From: Paenibacillus hemerocallicola | Lineage (GTDB): Bacteria; Bacillota; Bacilli; Paenibacillales; NBRC-103111 | Direction: 5' to 3' | Assembly (NCBI RefSeq): GCF_006265175.1 | Contig: NZ_VDCQ01000050.1 | Span: forward strand, 1-64,000 | DNA length: 64,000 nt | Part shown: in pieces, positions 18,805 to 26,973 of the stretch | How the letters are laid out: each line of letters opens with the position of its first letter | Position numbering within the stretch: position 1 is the stretch's first letter | Notes under the pieces: generated by a model | Database searches by the model: none | What the model saw: the letters and a program-made list of their open reading frames with translations, nothing else | What the model was told of the DNA's origin: nothing | Position numbers and translations under genes: made by a program

Positions 18805-19698
18805 TTGGAGTGGCAGCAGTTGGAATATTTCCATACGGTAGCCCGGGTCGAGCACTTCACCCGCGCAGCCGAGCTATTGTCCGTATCGCAGTCGGCGCTC
18901 AGCCGTTCGATCTCCAAGCTGGAGGAGGAGCTGGGCGTCAAGCTGTTCGAACGGAAAGGCCGCGGAGTCGTGCTGAACCGGTACGGAAAAGAGTTTTATG
19001 CCAAAACGTCGCGCAGCTTGCAGGAGCTGGCGCAGGCCAAGCAGGAAATGATCGATCTGCTCGATCCGGAGCGCGGCACCGTCTCGCTCGCCTTCCTGAA
19101 GTCGCTGGGAGCGTCCTTCGTCCCGAATCTGGTGAGCGCGTTTCTCGGCTCATGCCCGCGCGTTCATTTTCAGCTTTTTCAGAACGCCACTTCCGTTATG
19201 TTGGATCAGTTGGAAGCCGGCGATATCGATTTTTGTTTGTCCACCGTTACGGAAACGAGAGCTTCCATCGAATGGCAGCCGTTATGGACGGAAGACATAT
19301 TCGCCTTCGTCCCCGTCGGGCACGAGCTCGGAAATCGCCGTCAAGTGTCGCTGCAAGAACTAGCGGACAGTCGGGTAATCGCCTTGAAGCAAGGGTACGG
19401 CACCCGTACGGTTATGGACCGATTGTACGATCAAGCCGGAATAACGCCGAAAATTATGTTTGAAGGAGAGGAGGTCGTGACGCTTATGGGGTTCGTGCGG
19501 GCGAAGCTCGGGATTACGCTGCTCCCCGACATTAAAGGAGTGGACATGGAAGGCATCGTCCGTTTGCCGGTTGACGAGCCGGAGTGCCGGAGGACGATCG
19601 GACTCGCTTGGAACAAGAACAGTTATCTCTCTCCCGTCGCCAATCGATTCCGGCAATTTCTGACCGAGTATAGCGGCGGGTTGACGTTGGCGGAATAG
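18805..19698 (+). CDS. LysR-family transcriptional regulator
   Basis: A 297-residue LysR protein. The N-terminal winged helix (about 1-60) includes FTRAAELLSVSQSALSRSIS, and the C-terminal part is the periplasmic-binding-like sensor. The start is TTG at 18805 with GGAGGG 8 nt upstream. It is transcribed away from the tauE-like gene, whose control region must lie in the 141 bp between them. The ligand is unknown. Confidence 0.92.
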   Translation: MEWQQLEYFHTVARVEHFTRAAELLSVSQSALSRSISKLEEELGVKLFERKGRGVVLNRYGKEFYAKTSRSLQELAQAKQEMIDLLDPERGTVSLAFLKSLGASFVPNLVSAFLGSCPRVHFQLFQNATSVMLDQLEAGDIDFCLSTVTETRASIEWQPLWTEDIFAFVPVGHELGNRRQVSLQELADSRVIALKQGYGTRTVMDRLYDQAGITPKIMFEGEEVVTLMGFVRAKLGITLLPDIKGVDMEGIVRLPVDEPECRRTIGLAWNKNSYLSPVANRFRQFLTEYSGGLTLAE

Positions 19699-19748
19699 AT
19701 GGGGCCGGCGCTTAGTGAAGGTCTGCCGAGGAATGGATGGAAAATCTG

Positions 19749-19950
19749 AGGCTGTTGAAAAAGTCAAAAAGAGAGAATTGTCATACAAAAAGAGATGGGG
19801 GAAATGTGCGGAAAGCGAAGCGGCTGACTTTAAAATCGTGTTGTAACCGCTAAAATCTTAAAAACAACACGATTTTAACGGATGTGGAGCGTATTCCCCC
19901 ACCTCTTGTCTCCGGCGCTTCCTCTCTTTGCAGACTTTTTCATCAGCTTC
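19749..19950. repeat. MITE-like long palindromic element 1
   Basis: About 200 bp whose two halves are imperfect inverses along their length, from GAGGCTGTTGAAAAAGTC at the left to GACTTTTTCATCAGCTTC at the right. The core is a perfect 14-bp stem, TTAAAATCGTGTTG (19830-19843) with CAACACGATTTTAA (19865-19878). It is clearly related to the element at 20232. No coding capacity is seen. Confidence 0.8.
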
Positions 19951-19995
19951 AAAATCTCCAGTTATATTTGAAGCGGATGACCGGAAAGCAGCTTT

Positions 19996-20127
19996 AGATG
20001 GAAAATATACAGTTATTCTCATGGCATTATAGAAAATCGCACTAGAACCGAAGAAATAACTGTATGTTTTCCAGGCAATCGTCTGTAAAGCGCGAACTAC
20101 AAAAAAGCAACTGTATGTTTTCCATCT
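19996..20127. repeat. Inverted-repeat element, GGAAAATATACAGTTATT type
   Basis: AGATGGAAAATATACAGTTA at 19996 is inverted as AACTGTATGTTTTCCATCT at 20109-20127, and a second inverse copy AATAACTGTATGTTTTCC lies at 20055-20072. It sits between the two MITE-like elements. No gene is seen in 19699-20489. Confidence 0.7.
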
Positions 20128-20210
20128 GTTGACGGTGTAAAAAAACAAGAAGCCTGGGAATCAAGGCTTCTCTGTATGTTCGACTGCATAATTGATTCGC
20201 GAAACGCAAA

Positions 20211-20233
20211 ACCTTACCTGGAGCAGGTAAGGT
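20211..20233. repeat. 23-bp hairpin, left copy
   Basis: ACCTTACCTG GAG CAGGTAAGGT is a perfect 10-bp stem with a 3-nt loop. The identical 23-mer recurs at 20437-20459, on the other side of the second MITE-like element. Confidence 0.85.
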
Positions 20234-20440
20234 TCAGGTTGTCGAGAAAGTGAAAAAGAGAATAGAACCCACTATAAGGGGGTGGGGAAATGTACGTAGA
20301 ACGAAGCGTCTGACTTTAAAATCGAGTTGTAACCGCTATTGTTCATAAAGGCAACTCGATTTTAACGGAAGTGAAGTGCATTCCCCAATCGCTTTCCCCA
20401 TAGCTTCCTTTTTTTGTACACTTTCTCAACATCTTGACCT
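20232..20440. repeat. MITE-like long palindromic element 2
   Basis: About 205 bp, related to the element at 19749. The arms GTTGTCGAGAAAGTGAAAAA and GTACACTTTCTCAACATC are imperfect inverses. The core stem is TTAAAATCGAGTTG (20316-20329) with CAACTCGATTTTAA (20352-20365). Against element 1, the central T-A pair has become A-T on both arms, a paired change. The element lies between two identical 23-bp hairpins. Confidence 0.8.
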
Positions 20441-20459
20441 TACCTGGAGCAGGTAAGGT
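20437..20459. repeat. 23-bp hairpin, right copy
   Basis: Identical to 20211-20233. The T-rich tract that follows (TTTTCTTG) could let it act as a plus-strand terminator, but the nearest gene is the leftward thioredoxin, which ends at 20490. Confidence 0.8.
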
Positions 20460-20489
20460 TTTCTTGTTTGTACCGAAACGGCAGTCCGC

Positions 20490-20834
20490 TTATTTCGTCG
20501 AAGCTTTGCTCGCTTCCACGATTTGATCGAGGTATTGCTCGATTTCTTCGCGCGTTTTGCGCAGCTTGCTGACAAACCGGCCCAGCTCTTCGCTTTGGCG
20601 AAAGCCGATAAAGCTCGGAATGCCGAGGATGTTGTATTTCTCGCACAGATCCGGCAGCTCGTCGCGGTCAAGCTGGATAAAGGTCAACCGGTCGGCGTAA
20701 GCCTTCTCCACGTCCGGCATAAACGGCTCGATATAATGGCAGTCTTTGCACCAGGTCGTCTTGAATACGGCGATGGTCGGTTTGTCTTGAGCGATCGCTT
20801 CGTAAAAAGCTTGTTCCGTTTTGATCGGTTCCAT
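20490..20834 (-). CDS. Thioredoxin-family protein
   Basis: A 114-residue cytoplasmic thioredoxin-like protein. The redox motif is TTWCKDCHY (WCKDC, near residue 30) instead of WCGPC, and the cis-proline is in NILGIPSF. It resembles Bacillus YtpP-type proteins. The C-terminus has an extra charged helix (REEIEQYLDQIVEASK). The ATG at 20834 has GGAGGTG 7 nt upstream. It is divergent from the SPFH gene. Confidence 0.88.
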   Translation of the reverse strand: MEPIKTEQAFYEAIAQDKPTIAVFKTTWCKDCHYIEPFMPDVEKAYADRLTFIQLDRDELPDLCEKYNILGIPSFIGFRQSEELGRFVSKLRKTREEIEQYLDQIVEASKASTK

Positions 20835-20974
20835 AATGCTGCACCTCCGTCCGACCGGCATGCAGGGGTCGGTTTTATTGCCTGTTATAGCATGACGCGC
20901 CCCCCGATGTCAATGGATCCCGGCCTTCCGCTCAATTGCAGCCCGGATCGATCGAGATTTCCACATGAATGCAG

Positions 20975-21003
20975 TTTACATTTACTAGAAATAGTGATAT
21001 CAT
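20975..21003 (+). promoter_or_regulatory. Sigma-A-type promoter of the SPFH gene
   Basis: TTTACA (20975-20980) and TATCAT (20998-21003) are 17 bp apart, 54 bp before the start codon. Confidence 0.6.
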
Positions 21004-21056
21004 ATAAATATCAAATAGAGATCAAAACAAATCATTTTGACAAAGGAGCTATGCAT

Positions 21057-21899
21057 ATGAGCGAAAGAAAAACTTGGCACGTAAACGGGTTTATCGGCGT
21101 TTTGTTCATCCTGGCCCTGGCCGCTGTCGCCGTCGTCTACACCTTCGTAATGGGACACCCCGTTATCGGAATCGCGCTATTCGTCGTAGACCTTTTCCTG
21201 CTCAGCTCGATTACGGTCATCCAGCCGAATCAGTCGAACGTGGTCACCTTTTTCGGCAAATATATGGGTACGGTTCGGGAAGGCGGCTTCTGGCTCGTTA
21301 CACCGCTCAGCAACCGTCGCAAAGTATCGCTGCGTGTACGAAACTTCAATAGCGTCAAGCTGAAAGTAAACGACATCGACGGCAATCCGATCGAGATCGC
21401 CGCGGTTATCGTATTCCGTGTCGTCGATACGGCCAAAGCGCTGTTCGACGTGGAAAATTACGAGCAATTCGTAGAAATCCAAAGCGAAACCGCGCTTCGC
21501 CACGTAGCGAGCAAATATCCGTACGACAACCTTGACGGCGGCGGCTACTCGCTGCGCGGCAATACCGAGGAAGTGGCGGCCGAGCTGGCCAAGGAGCTGC
21601 AGAGCCGACTGTCGGTCGCCGGCGTCGAAGTGATCGAAGCACGCCTGACGCATTTGGCCTACTCCACTGAAATTGCCAGCGCCATGCTTCAGCGTCAGCA
21701 AGCGTCGGCCATTATTTCCGCCCGGGAGAAAATCGTGGAAGGCGCCGTAGGCATGGTCCAAACGGCCATTGCCCAGCTGGAGAAAGACGGTCTGCATCTC
21801 GACGAGGAACGCAAAGCCGCGATGATCAACAATCTGATGGTGGCCATCGTGTCCGACCGGTCCGCGCAGCCGGTCGTCAACGCAGGCTCGATCTATTGA
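21057..21899 (+). CDS. SPFH (stomatin/flotillin-like) membrane protein
   Basis: A 280-residue protein with two closely spaced N-terminal hydrophobic segments (about 10-32 and 34-54) followed by an SPFH/band-7 domain (about 58-250: QPNQSNVVTFFGKYMGTVRE, LRVRNFNSVKLKVNDIDGNP) and a helical tail AMLQRQQASAIISAREKIVE. SPFH proteins form membrane scaffolds. The ATG at 21057 has AAAGGAG 8 nt upstream; the ATG at 21051 is too close. The next gene, 9 nt downstream, encodes a ribbon-helix-helix protein, suggesting a conserved two-gene unit. Confidence 0.88.
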   Translation: MSERKTWHVNGFIGVLFILALAAVAVVYTFVMGHPVIGIALFVVDLFLLSSITVIQPNQSNVVTFFGKYMGTVREGGFWLVTPLSNRRKVSLRVRNFNSVKLKVNDIDGNPIEIAAVIVFRVVDTAKALFDVENYEQFVEIQSETALRHVASKYPYDNLDGGGYSLRGNTEEVAAELAKELQSRLSVAGVEVIEARLTHLAYSTEIASAMLQRQQASAIISAREKIVEGAVGMVQTAIAQLEKDGLHLDEERKAAMINNLMVAIVSDRSAQPVVNAGSIY

Positions 21900-21908
21900 C
21901 GGTGCCCC

Positions 21909-22094
21909 ATGTCCGTCAAAAAAAACTTTCCGCTTCGCATCGATCCGAAGCTGTACGAAATATTGGAGCGATGGGCCGCTGACGAATTCCGCAGCGTCAA
22001 TGCGCACCTTGAATATTTGCTGCGGGAATCCGCGCATCGGGCCGGACGGCTTCCAGGCGGCCGCCAGTCGCCTCCGCCCTCATCAGACGAATAA
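21909..22094 (+). CDS. Arc-type ribbon-helix-helix protein
   Basis: A 61-residue protein whose first 45 residues, [20 protein letters not shown] followed by [18 protein letters not shown], match the Arc/MetJ ribbon-helix-helix fold used for DNA binding as a dimer. The tail is Pro/Ser/Gly rich. It directly follows the SPFH gene with no promoter between, so it is probably co-expressed. No toxin gene is adjacent, so an antitoxin role is not supported. Confidence 0.75.
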   Translation: MSVKKNFPLRIDPKLYEILERWAADEFRSVNAHLEYLLRESAHRAGRLPGGRQSPPPSSDE

Positions 22095-22124
22095 AGCGCA
22101 GCCCTCTCGGGGGCTGCGCTTATT
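22091..22124 (+). terminator. Terminator after SPFH/RHH pair
   Basis: ATAAAGCGCAGCCC pairs with GGGGGCTGCGCTTAT, and the hairpin includes the stop codon of the RHH gene. It is nearly identical to the terminator at 22717. Confidence 0.8.
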
Positions 22125-22281
22125 TCGACGAAAATCGAAGTTTTTGCACGTTTAAGGAAAAGATGGGCACTTCATCCTATTTTATTTGCATGATGTCATT
22201 TGTTATATTTTGGCTATGGAAAAGACTTTGCCTCATGAACTGCTGCCTGTTTTCCATAATATCGGGACGGTGGAGGAGTGA

Positions 22282-22701
22282 ATGATGAGAACAAAGCGTT
22301 TTCGTACGGCATTCATTTTGCTTATGGGCTTGATGTTGACGCTGGGCATGTCCGGGAGTGCGTTTGCCAGTTGGGGAGGAACCGTAATTTATTCCCCGCT
22401 CCAGGGAACGATCGGCTCGCCGGCCACCTACGTCGACGGCGTATACTGGGCGCAAGCGTCCACTACGACGCATTTTTCCATTACGGTGCTCGATCCTTCG
22501 ACGAACGACGTTTTGTTCGCAACTCCGATTTTGGCGCAAAGCGAACCTCCGGGATCGACCTACGGCAGCTACGCCATTCCGGCGGAGGATCTGCTCTACT
22601 TGCCGTCTTGGACCGCATCGCAATTGGCGGTCACGACCTGGCGTTACGGCAGCTCCGGCTGGGAGCTTGTCGGAACGGACAGCACCTATGTCGTTTTCTG
22701 A
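22282..22701 (+). CDS. Small secreted protein of unknown function
   Basis: A 139-residue exported protein with a clear signal peptide (about 1-29, cleavage likely after SAFA). The mature part is rich in Thr, Ser, Trp and Tyr (GTVIYSPLQGTIGSPATYVD), and looks like a small beta-sandwich. I do not recognise a family. ATG codons at 22282 and 22285 are both possible behind GGAGGAG. It is flanked by two nearly identical terminators, which isolate it as a one-gene unit. Confidence 0.65.
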   Translation: MMRTKRFRTAFILLMGLMLTLGMSGSAFASWGGTVIYSPLQGTIGSPATYVDGVYWAQASTTTHFSITVLDPSTNDVLFATPILAQSEPPGSTYGSYAIPAEDLLYLPSWTASQLAVTTWRYGSSGWELVGTDSTYVVF

Positions 22702-22716
22702 TCGAAGAACAATGCG

Positions 22717-22753
22717 AATAAAGCGCAGTCCCCCCGGGGGCTGCGCTTTATTT
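22717..22753. terminator. Bidirectional terminator between small secreted protein and clpP
   Basis: AATAAAGCGCAG (22717-22728) pairs with CTGCGCTTTATT, with a C-rich/G-rich apex. It lies between convergent genes and shares its stem sequence with the terminator at 22091. Confidence 0.85.
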
Positions 22754-22766
22754 CGCGGAAGAAGTC

Positions 22767-23345
22767 TCACTTCACGATTTTGTCTATAAGCCCGTAGGCA
22801 AGCGCCTCTTCCGCGGAGAAAAAGTTGTCCCGATCCGTATCGCGCTCGATTTTGTCAAGAGGCTGGCCCGTTCGTTCGACGTAGATGTTGTTCATCACGG
22901 AACGCGTCCGGATGATCCAATCCGCGCGGATTTTAATATCCGCCGCCTGGCCTTGAGCGCCTCCCCACGGCTGATGCAGCATCACCTCTGCGTTGGGAAG
23001 CGCCGACCGTTTTCCTTTCGCCCCGCCTACCAGCAAAATCGATCCCATCGAGGCTGCGAAGCCTACGCAGATCGTGGCCACATCGGGCTTGATGAACTGC
23101 ATCGTGTCGTATATCGCCATCCCGGCCGTCGTCGAGCCTCCCGGAGAATTGATATACATATGGATATCCTTATCCGGATCGTCTCCTGCCAGAAACAGCA
23201 GCTGCGCGACGACCGCATTGGCGAGCTGGTCGTTGACTTCGCTGCCGACGAATACGATCCGGTCTTTCAGCAGGCGCGAATAAATATCGTAGGACCTCTC
23301 CCCCCGGCTGCTCTGCTCGATTACGACCGGTATATAAAGACTCAT
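22767..23345 (-). CDS. clpP: ClpP-family serine protease
   Basis: A 192-residue ClpP. The triad positions are present: Ser in GFAASMGS, His in LHQPWGG and Asp in DTDRDNF. The N-terminus [20 protein letters not shown] and the RLLKDRIVF hydrophobic-groove segment are typical. The handle region is divergent from the usual housekeeping form ([37 protein letters not shown]), so this may be a second ClpP paralogue. ClpP pairs with ClpX/ClpC unfoldases; none is encoded nearby. A small protein and an ArsR-like regulator lie upstream on the same strand, with a 41-nt gap. Confidence 0.9.
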   Translation of the reverse strand: MSLYIPVVIEQSSRGERSYDIYSRLLKDRIVFVGSEVNDQLANAVVAQLLFLAGDDPDKDIHMYINSPGGSTTAGMAIYDTMQFIKPDVATICVGFAASMGSILLVGGAKGKRSALPNAEVMLHQPWGGAQGQAADIKIRADWIIRTRSVMNNIYVERTGQPLDKIERDTDRDNFFSAEEALAYGLIDKIVK

Positions 23346-23386
23346 GGAAGCTCACCTCCTGGTAATGGTCAATCCAATCAATTCGA

Positions 23387-23668
23387 CTAAGCGGCCATGC
23401 GCGGCGACGCGGATGCGGAACCGCTGCCCGCGGAACGCGCCCAAAATCCGGAGCCGACGTAGATCACCGTTCCGGATTCCCCGCTCCGGCCCGGCATAGA
23501 CCGCGAAACGACGGCAGGCTCGCCCTCTTCCGCGGAGACTTTCGCACCCGGCCTGAACGTTACGACATTGGCTTGTTGCTTGTCTCCGCCGGCGCCGTTT
23601 GCAGCGCCTGCACAATTTTCCCATACGACTACGGCTTGGTCGGCGTTTTTCCCCTGTTCCATTTGCAT
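23387..23668 (-). CDS. Small unknown protein coupled to ArsR-like regulator
   Basis: A 93-residue frame that starts inside the stop codon of the upstream regulator (TGATG, one shared base), with AAGGAGAGG upstream, so translational coupling is likely. The sequence is low in hydrophobic segments and rich in Gly, Ala and Ser (VVTFRPGAKVSAEEGEPAVV, SGTVIYVGSGFWARSAGSGS). I recognise no family. It could be a small partner of the regulator or of ClpP downstream; codon use looks normal for the region. Confidence 0.5.
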   Translation of the reverse strand: MQMEQGKNADQAVVVWENCAGAANGAGGDKQQANVVTFRPGAKVSAEEGEPAVVSRSMPGRSGESGTVIYVGSGFWARSAGSGSASASPRMAA

Positions 23669-24312
23669 CAGTCCTCTCCTTCGCGGATTTGCGGATATAC
23701 CGCTACCAGCACCTCGTAAGAGCCGGCTTCGGATTGCCCGGAGCTCGCGGCACCCTCCGCGTTCTCGTCCGGCTTCGCGTCTGTCGGTCCGCCGTATTTC
23801 TCCGTCAGCAGACGAAGCGCCTCCATGTACTCCTGTACGAACGATTGCCGCTCTATCTCCCCGGAAAGACGGACCGTCGCGGAAAGGGACGCGCTGTGCA
23901 CCGTCTCGCCCGCTTCCGTTCTCTCCATCAGCCTCAGCGCGTCGCGCTTCAGCTTCTCGGAAGTATGCACGAGATGGGACAGCGAGCCGTCCTCCTTCAT
24001 CCGCCGCACCGTCTCCGGCTCGAATCCGAGCGCGTCCGACAGCACGAACGATTTGGCAATCGCCTGGTACAGCACCTCGACGAGATTGCGCACTTGCCGC
24101 GAGCCCGTTTTGCGCACGAGCCCGACTTTCTCCAGCGCCTTCAAATGATAATTGATCTTTTGCGGCGTCTCCCGCATCATTCTGCCGACCTCGGCAGCCG
24201 AAACGGGCTTGCGCATATGCGCCAATATTTGCGCGCGGAGCGGGTTCAGCAAGACGACCGCCTGCTCGGGATCGTGGACGACGACCATTTCCAAAGGCTC
24301 TTGAACGTTCAT
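23668..24312 (-). CDS. ArsR-like winged-helix regulator
   Basis: A 214-residue protein with an N-terminal winged helix (about 15-85: LLNPLRAQILAHMRKPVSAA, TPQKINYHLKALEKVGLV) and a helical C-terminal part of unknown sensing function. The start at 24312 has GGTGA 5 nt upstream. A strong promoter overlapped by a palindrome lies just upstream (24338-24378), suggesting self-control. It is followed without a gap by a small unknown protein and then clpP, so it may govern this three-gene unit. Confidence 0.8.
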   Translation of the reverse strand: MNVQEPLEMVVVHDPEQAVVLLNPLRAQILAHMRKPVSAAEVGRMMRETPQKINYHLKALEKVGLVRKTGSRQVRNLVEVLYQAIAKSFVLSDALGFEPETVRRMKEDGSLSHLVHTSEKLKRDALRLMERTEAGETVHSASLSATVRLSGEIERQSFVQEYMEALRLLTEKYGGPTDAKPDENAEGAASSGQSEAGSYEVLVAVYPQIREGED

Positions 24313-24337
24313 CGGAATCACCATCTACAGTTAATTG

Positions 24338-24378
24338 TTTACGTAAAAATATATTATTACGTAAATAATGTTTTGTCA
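24338..24378 (-). promoter_or_regulatory. Promoter overlapped by TTTACGTAA operator
   Basis: On the minus strand TTGACA (24373-24378) and TAATAT are 17 bp apart, a near-consensus promoter. TTTACGTAA (24338-24346) and its inverse TTACGTAAA (24357-24365) lie on top of the spacer and just downstream of the -10, separated by 10 bp. A repressor bound here would block RNA polymerase; the adjacent ArsR-like protein is the natural candidate. Confidence 0.75.
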
Positions 24379-24495
24379 ATAAGTCAAATTTCCGGTCTCA
24401 TTTCGACTGCCCCGCCCCTGTAATCCGTATGGAAAAACAATCCGGTCCATATAATGAGAAGACGAATGATTCGCAACGGAACGGGAGGAATCCGA

Positions 24496-25845
24496 ATGAA
24501 TCGGATGGGCGAACGAAACCGTCTCCGGGATATATGGAACCGGCTGCTGACGGTTCCGGGCAATATGACGGCGTATTGGACCGGCAAAGTGGCGGGCTGG
24601 CTGCAATCCGCGAAGCTATCGGGTGATGCCGTCGAATTGTCCGTCACCAAAGAGGAAATACGCAGCCTGCGAAAGCTGGCCGCCTCTTTCGCCGAAAAGG
24701 ACTACCCGGGCACCCCGCCCCGGTTGACGGCCGAGGAAATCTCGCTCGTCCAATCGATCCGCGATGAAACAAAGCGATGCAACCGCAATAACGTGACGAG
24801 AACGATGGCCTATTGGCGCGTGTTCGAGCGCAGTCCCGTGCTCCAATGGGCGTTTCTCGCGCATATGGTTTCCCGCAACGGCGGCTGGAGCATGACCGAT
24901 TTGAAGGGCGAGCTTTATTCGCGTCTATTGGCGCCCGACCGGTCCGATACGATATTCGATTTTCTCGAAAGCGCCAACTCGCTTATTTTTCAAGACGCAT
25001 ATCCGCAGCTCCGCTTGTACGAATCGTCCATGGAACGCCGCAGAAATCTGTTCCACCTGCTCCCCGTATTCGGCGTTTCGGCTTTTATGCGCCCGGTGTG
25101 GGAGCAGTTTTGGCGTGAAGGCAATTCCGCGCTGCTGACCGTCGGGCTGATCGTGAACGAGCAGCATTACATCGAAGGGCGAGTCGTTCAAGACGAGCGG
25201 TTTCGCCGGGCGATTCTGGATACGGCCGATTTTCAGGCACAAACCGTTCTGCAGTTGAACTGCCTATTGTTTCCGTACGCTCCCGAGGGGGCTTTGGCAC
25301 ATCCGGAAGCTTCTTCGCAGCCTCGCAATCATCGGCTCGCCGGACTCATTCTCGAGGATTTCTCCGATCTGAGCGGACGGATCGAATTCGGCAAAGCGTT
25401 GTATGCCATTCTATTCGCCGTTCCCGCCGTCGCCAAAGGCGTCCGCGATTTCGCATCATCCCGGACTCATACCGGCTCCCGCGCGGATTACTGGCCCGGG
25501 ATATTCGCAACCCTCCGGTCCGAACCGCCGAAAGCGCAATACGTGGAGAAGCTTGACGGCGGCATTCTGCTGCCGGGGGCAACTCCTCTGTACAGTCCCA
25601 AACTGGAGCAAGCGTGGAAAGATAAACCGTTCACGCCGCCGGACCGGTACGATTGGTATCGTCTCCGAGCCGGATCGACGGTATCGGGACGTGCAACGGA
25701 CCGGGAACGCGGCGGAAATGACGATCCCTTCCGCTACTTCGGTAAGATGCGACCGCCCCTCCACTACGAGATGACGAATGAATACAGCTTTGCGTTGAAC
25801 AAGCTCGAGTTGGCGGTTTTGGCCGGGGATATGTTGTTCGATTGA
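24496..25845 (+). CDS. DUF2515 family protein (YppC-like)
   Basis: A 449-residue soluble protein matching the DUF2515/YppC family of Bacilli, with blocks CNRNNVTRTMAYWRVFERSP, LAHMVSRNGGWSMTDLKGEL and SPVLQWAFLAHM. The function is not known. The ATG at 24496 has GGGAGG about 7 nt upstream; the longer frame from 24454 lacks a site. It is divergent from the ArsR-like gene, and the operator at 24338 could affect both sides. Confidence 0.8.
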   Translation: MNRMGERNRLRDIWNRLLTVPGNMTAYWTGKVAGWLQSAKLSGDAVELSVTKEEIRSLRKLAASFAEKDYPGTPPRLTAEEISLVQSIRDETKRCNRNNVTRTMAYWRVFERSPVLQWAFLAHMVSRNGGWSMTDLKGELYSRLLAPDRSDTIFDFLESANSLIFQDAYPQLRLYESSMERRRNLFHLLPVFGVSAFMRPVWEQFWREGNSALLTVGLIVNEQHYIEGRVVQDERFRRAILDTADFQAQTVLQLNCLLFPYAPEGALAHPEASSQPRNHRLAGLILEDFSDLSGRIEFGKALYAILFAVPAVAKGVRDFASSRTHTGSRADYWPGIFATLRSEPPKAQYVEKLDGGILLPGATPLYSPKLEQAWKDKPFTPPDRYDWYRLRAGSTVSGRATDRERGGNDDPFRYFGKMRPPLHYEMTNEYSFALNKLELAVLAGDMLFD

Positions 25846-25868
25846 CAAACGGGGACCAAAAGTGGACG

Positions 25869-25913
25869 GAAAAAGCCGGGCGGCTCCAGGAAATTGTCCC
25901 GGACCGCTCGGCT
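25869..25913 (-). terminator. Terminator of the aldo/keto reductase pair
   Basis: On the minus strand AGCCGAGCGGTCC pairs with GGAGCCGCCCGGCT, followed by TTTTT. It serves the leftward reductase genes. Confidence 0.75.
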
Positions 25914-25944
25914 CCGTTATGACCTTTATTTGCTACCCTGTTCC

Positions 25945-26952
25945 TCAGGGACGTTCTCTTCCCCGCTGCTGCTGCTGCTCGGCGGCCTGGTCGTACGGAT
26001 AGCTGACCGGCAGCTCGCTGACCCGGTTCAGACGTTCCACCTGCTCGGCCGCAAGCGCCCAACCGCCGGCTCCCAAATTATCTTCCAGTTGCTCCACGTT
26101 GCGGGCGCCGATAATGGGGGCGGTCATCTCCTGCCGCGCCAGCAGCCAGTTGAGCGAAACTTGCGCCGGAGTTTTACCGGTTTCCTCCGCGATGTCCCGG
26201 ACGGTATCGAGAATCGACCAAGTCGTGTCCGTGTTCCATTTCGACCATAGATCGGGACTGTTCCCCACGCGCGTATTTTCCGGAGGCTTCTCCATATCCC
26301 GCCGAAACTTGCCGCTCAGCCAGCCTCCGCGCAGCGGGCTCCACGGAATGACGCCGATCCCCTCGGATGCGCACAGCGGCAGCAGCTCGTACTCGGTAGC
26401 CCGGCACAGCAGGCTATATTGCGGCTGCAAGCATACGAATGGCTCCCATCCGCGTTCCCGGCTTATGCCGTTTGCCTTCATCAGCTGCCAGGCGCGGTAG
26501 TTGCTTGCCCCCAAATACCGTACGAGTCCTTCCCGGACCAGATCGTTAAGCGTGCCTAACGTTTCCTCCAGCGGAGTGGCCGGGTCCCATGCATGCACCT
26601 GATACAGGTCGATATAATCCGTGCCGAGCCGGCTCAGGCTGTCCTTCACCGCATCGCGAATATGTTTGCGGCTGAGCCCGATATCGTTCGGACCGTCTCC
26701 CATGGCACCGCGTACTTTGGTAGCGACCACGAAATCTTCCCTCCGCCTGCCCTTCAGCCAGGCGCCGACGATTTCCTCGGACCGGCCGCGCCCGTAGACG
26801 TCGGCCGTATCGAGGAAATTGCCGCCCTGCGCGGCATAGCGGTCCATGATGGAAAAGCTCTCCCGTTCGTCGGCGGCAGCGCCGAATGTCATCGTGCCCA
26901 AGCACAGCTCGCTTACCCGGAGTCCTGTTCTTCCCATATAACGGGTTTTCAC
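25945..26952 (-). CDS. Aldo/keto reductase
   Basis: A 335-residue NADPH-dependent TIM-barrel oxidoreductase. The N-terminus [19 protein letters not shown], the catalytic Asp/Tyr in [11 protein letters not shown], the Lys in VVATKVRG and the His in YQVHAWDP are all present. It belongs to the YhdN/potassium-channel-beta-like subgroup. GTG start at 26952 with GGGGAGAG upstream. It is co-transcribed with a second reductase 21 nt upstream. The substrate cannot be assigned. Confidence 0.9.
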   Translation of the reverse strand: MKTRYMGRTGLRVSELCLGTMTFGAAADERESFSIMDRYAAQGGNFLDTADVYGRGRSEEIVGAWLKGRRREDFVVATKVRGAMGDGPNDIGLSRKHIRDAVKDSLSRLGTDYIDLYQVHAWDPATPLEETLGTLNDLVREGLVRYLGASNYRAWQLMKANGISRERGWEPFVCLQPQYSLLCRATEYELLPLCASEGIGVIPWSPLRGGWLSGKFRRDMEKPPENTRVGNSPDLWSKWNTDTTWSILDTVRDIAEETGKTPAQVSLNWLLARQEMTAPIIGARNVEQLEDNLGAGGWALAAEQVERLNRVSELPVSYPYDQAAEQQQQRGRERP

Positions 26953-26973
26953 GGCAACTCTCCCCTTTCCTAT

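Noticed and set aside
21909-22094. RHH protein as antitoxin of a toxin-antitoxin pair
   Set aside because: No small toxin-like gene lies next to it; its partner is an SPFH membrane protein.
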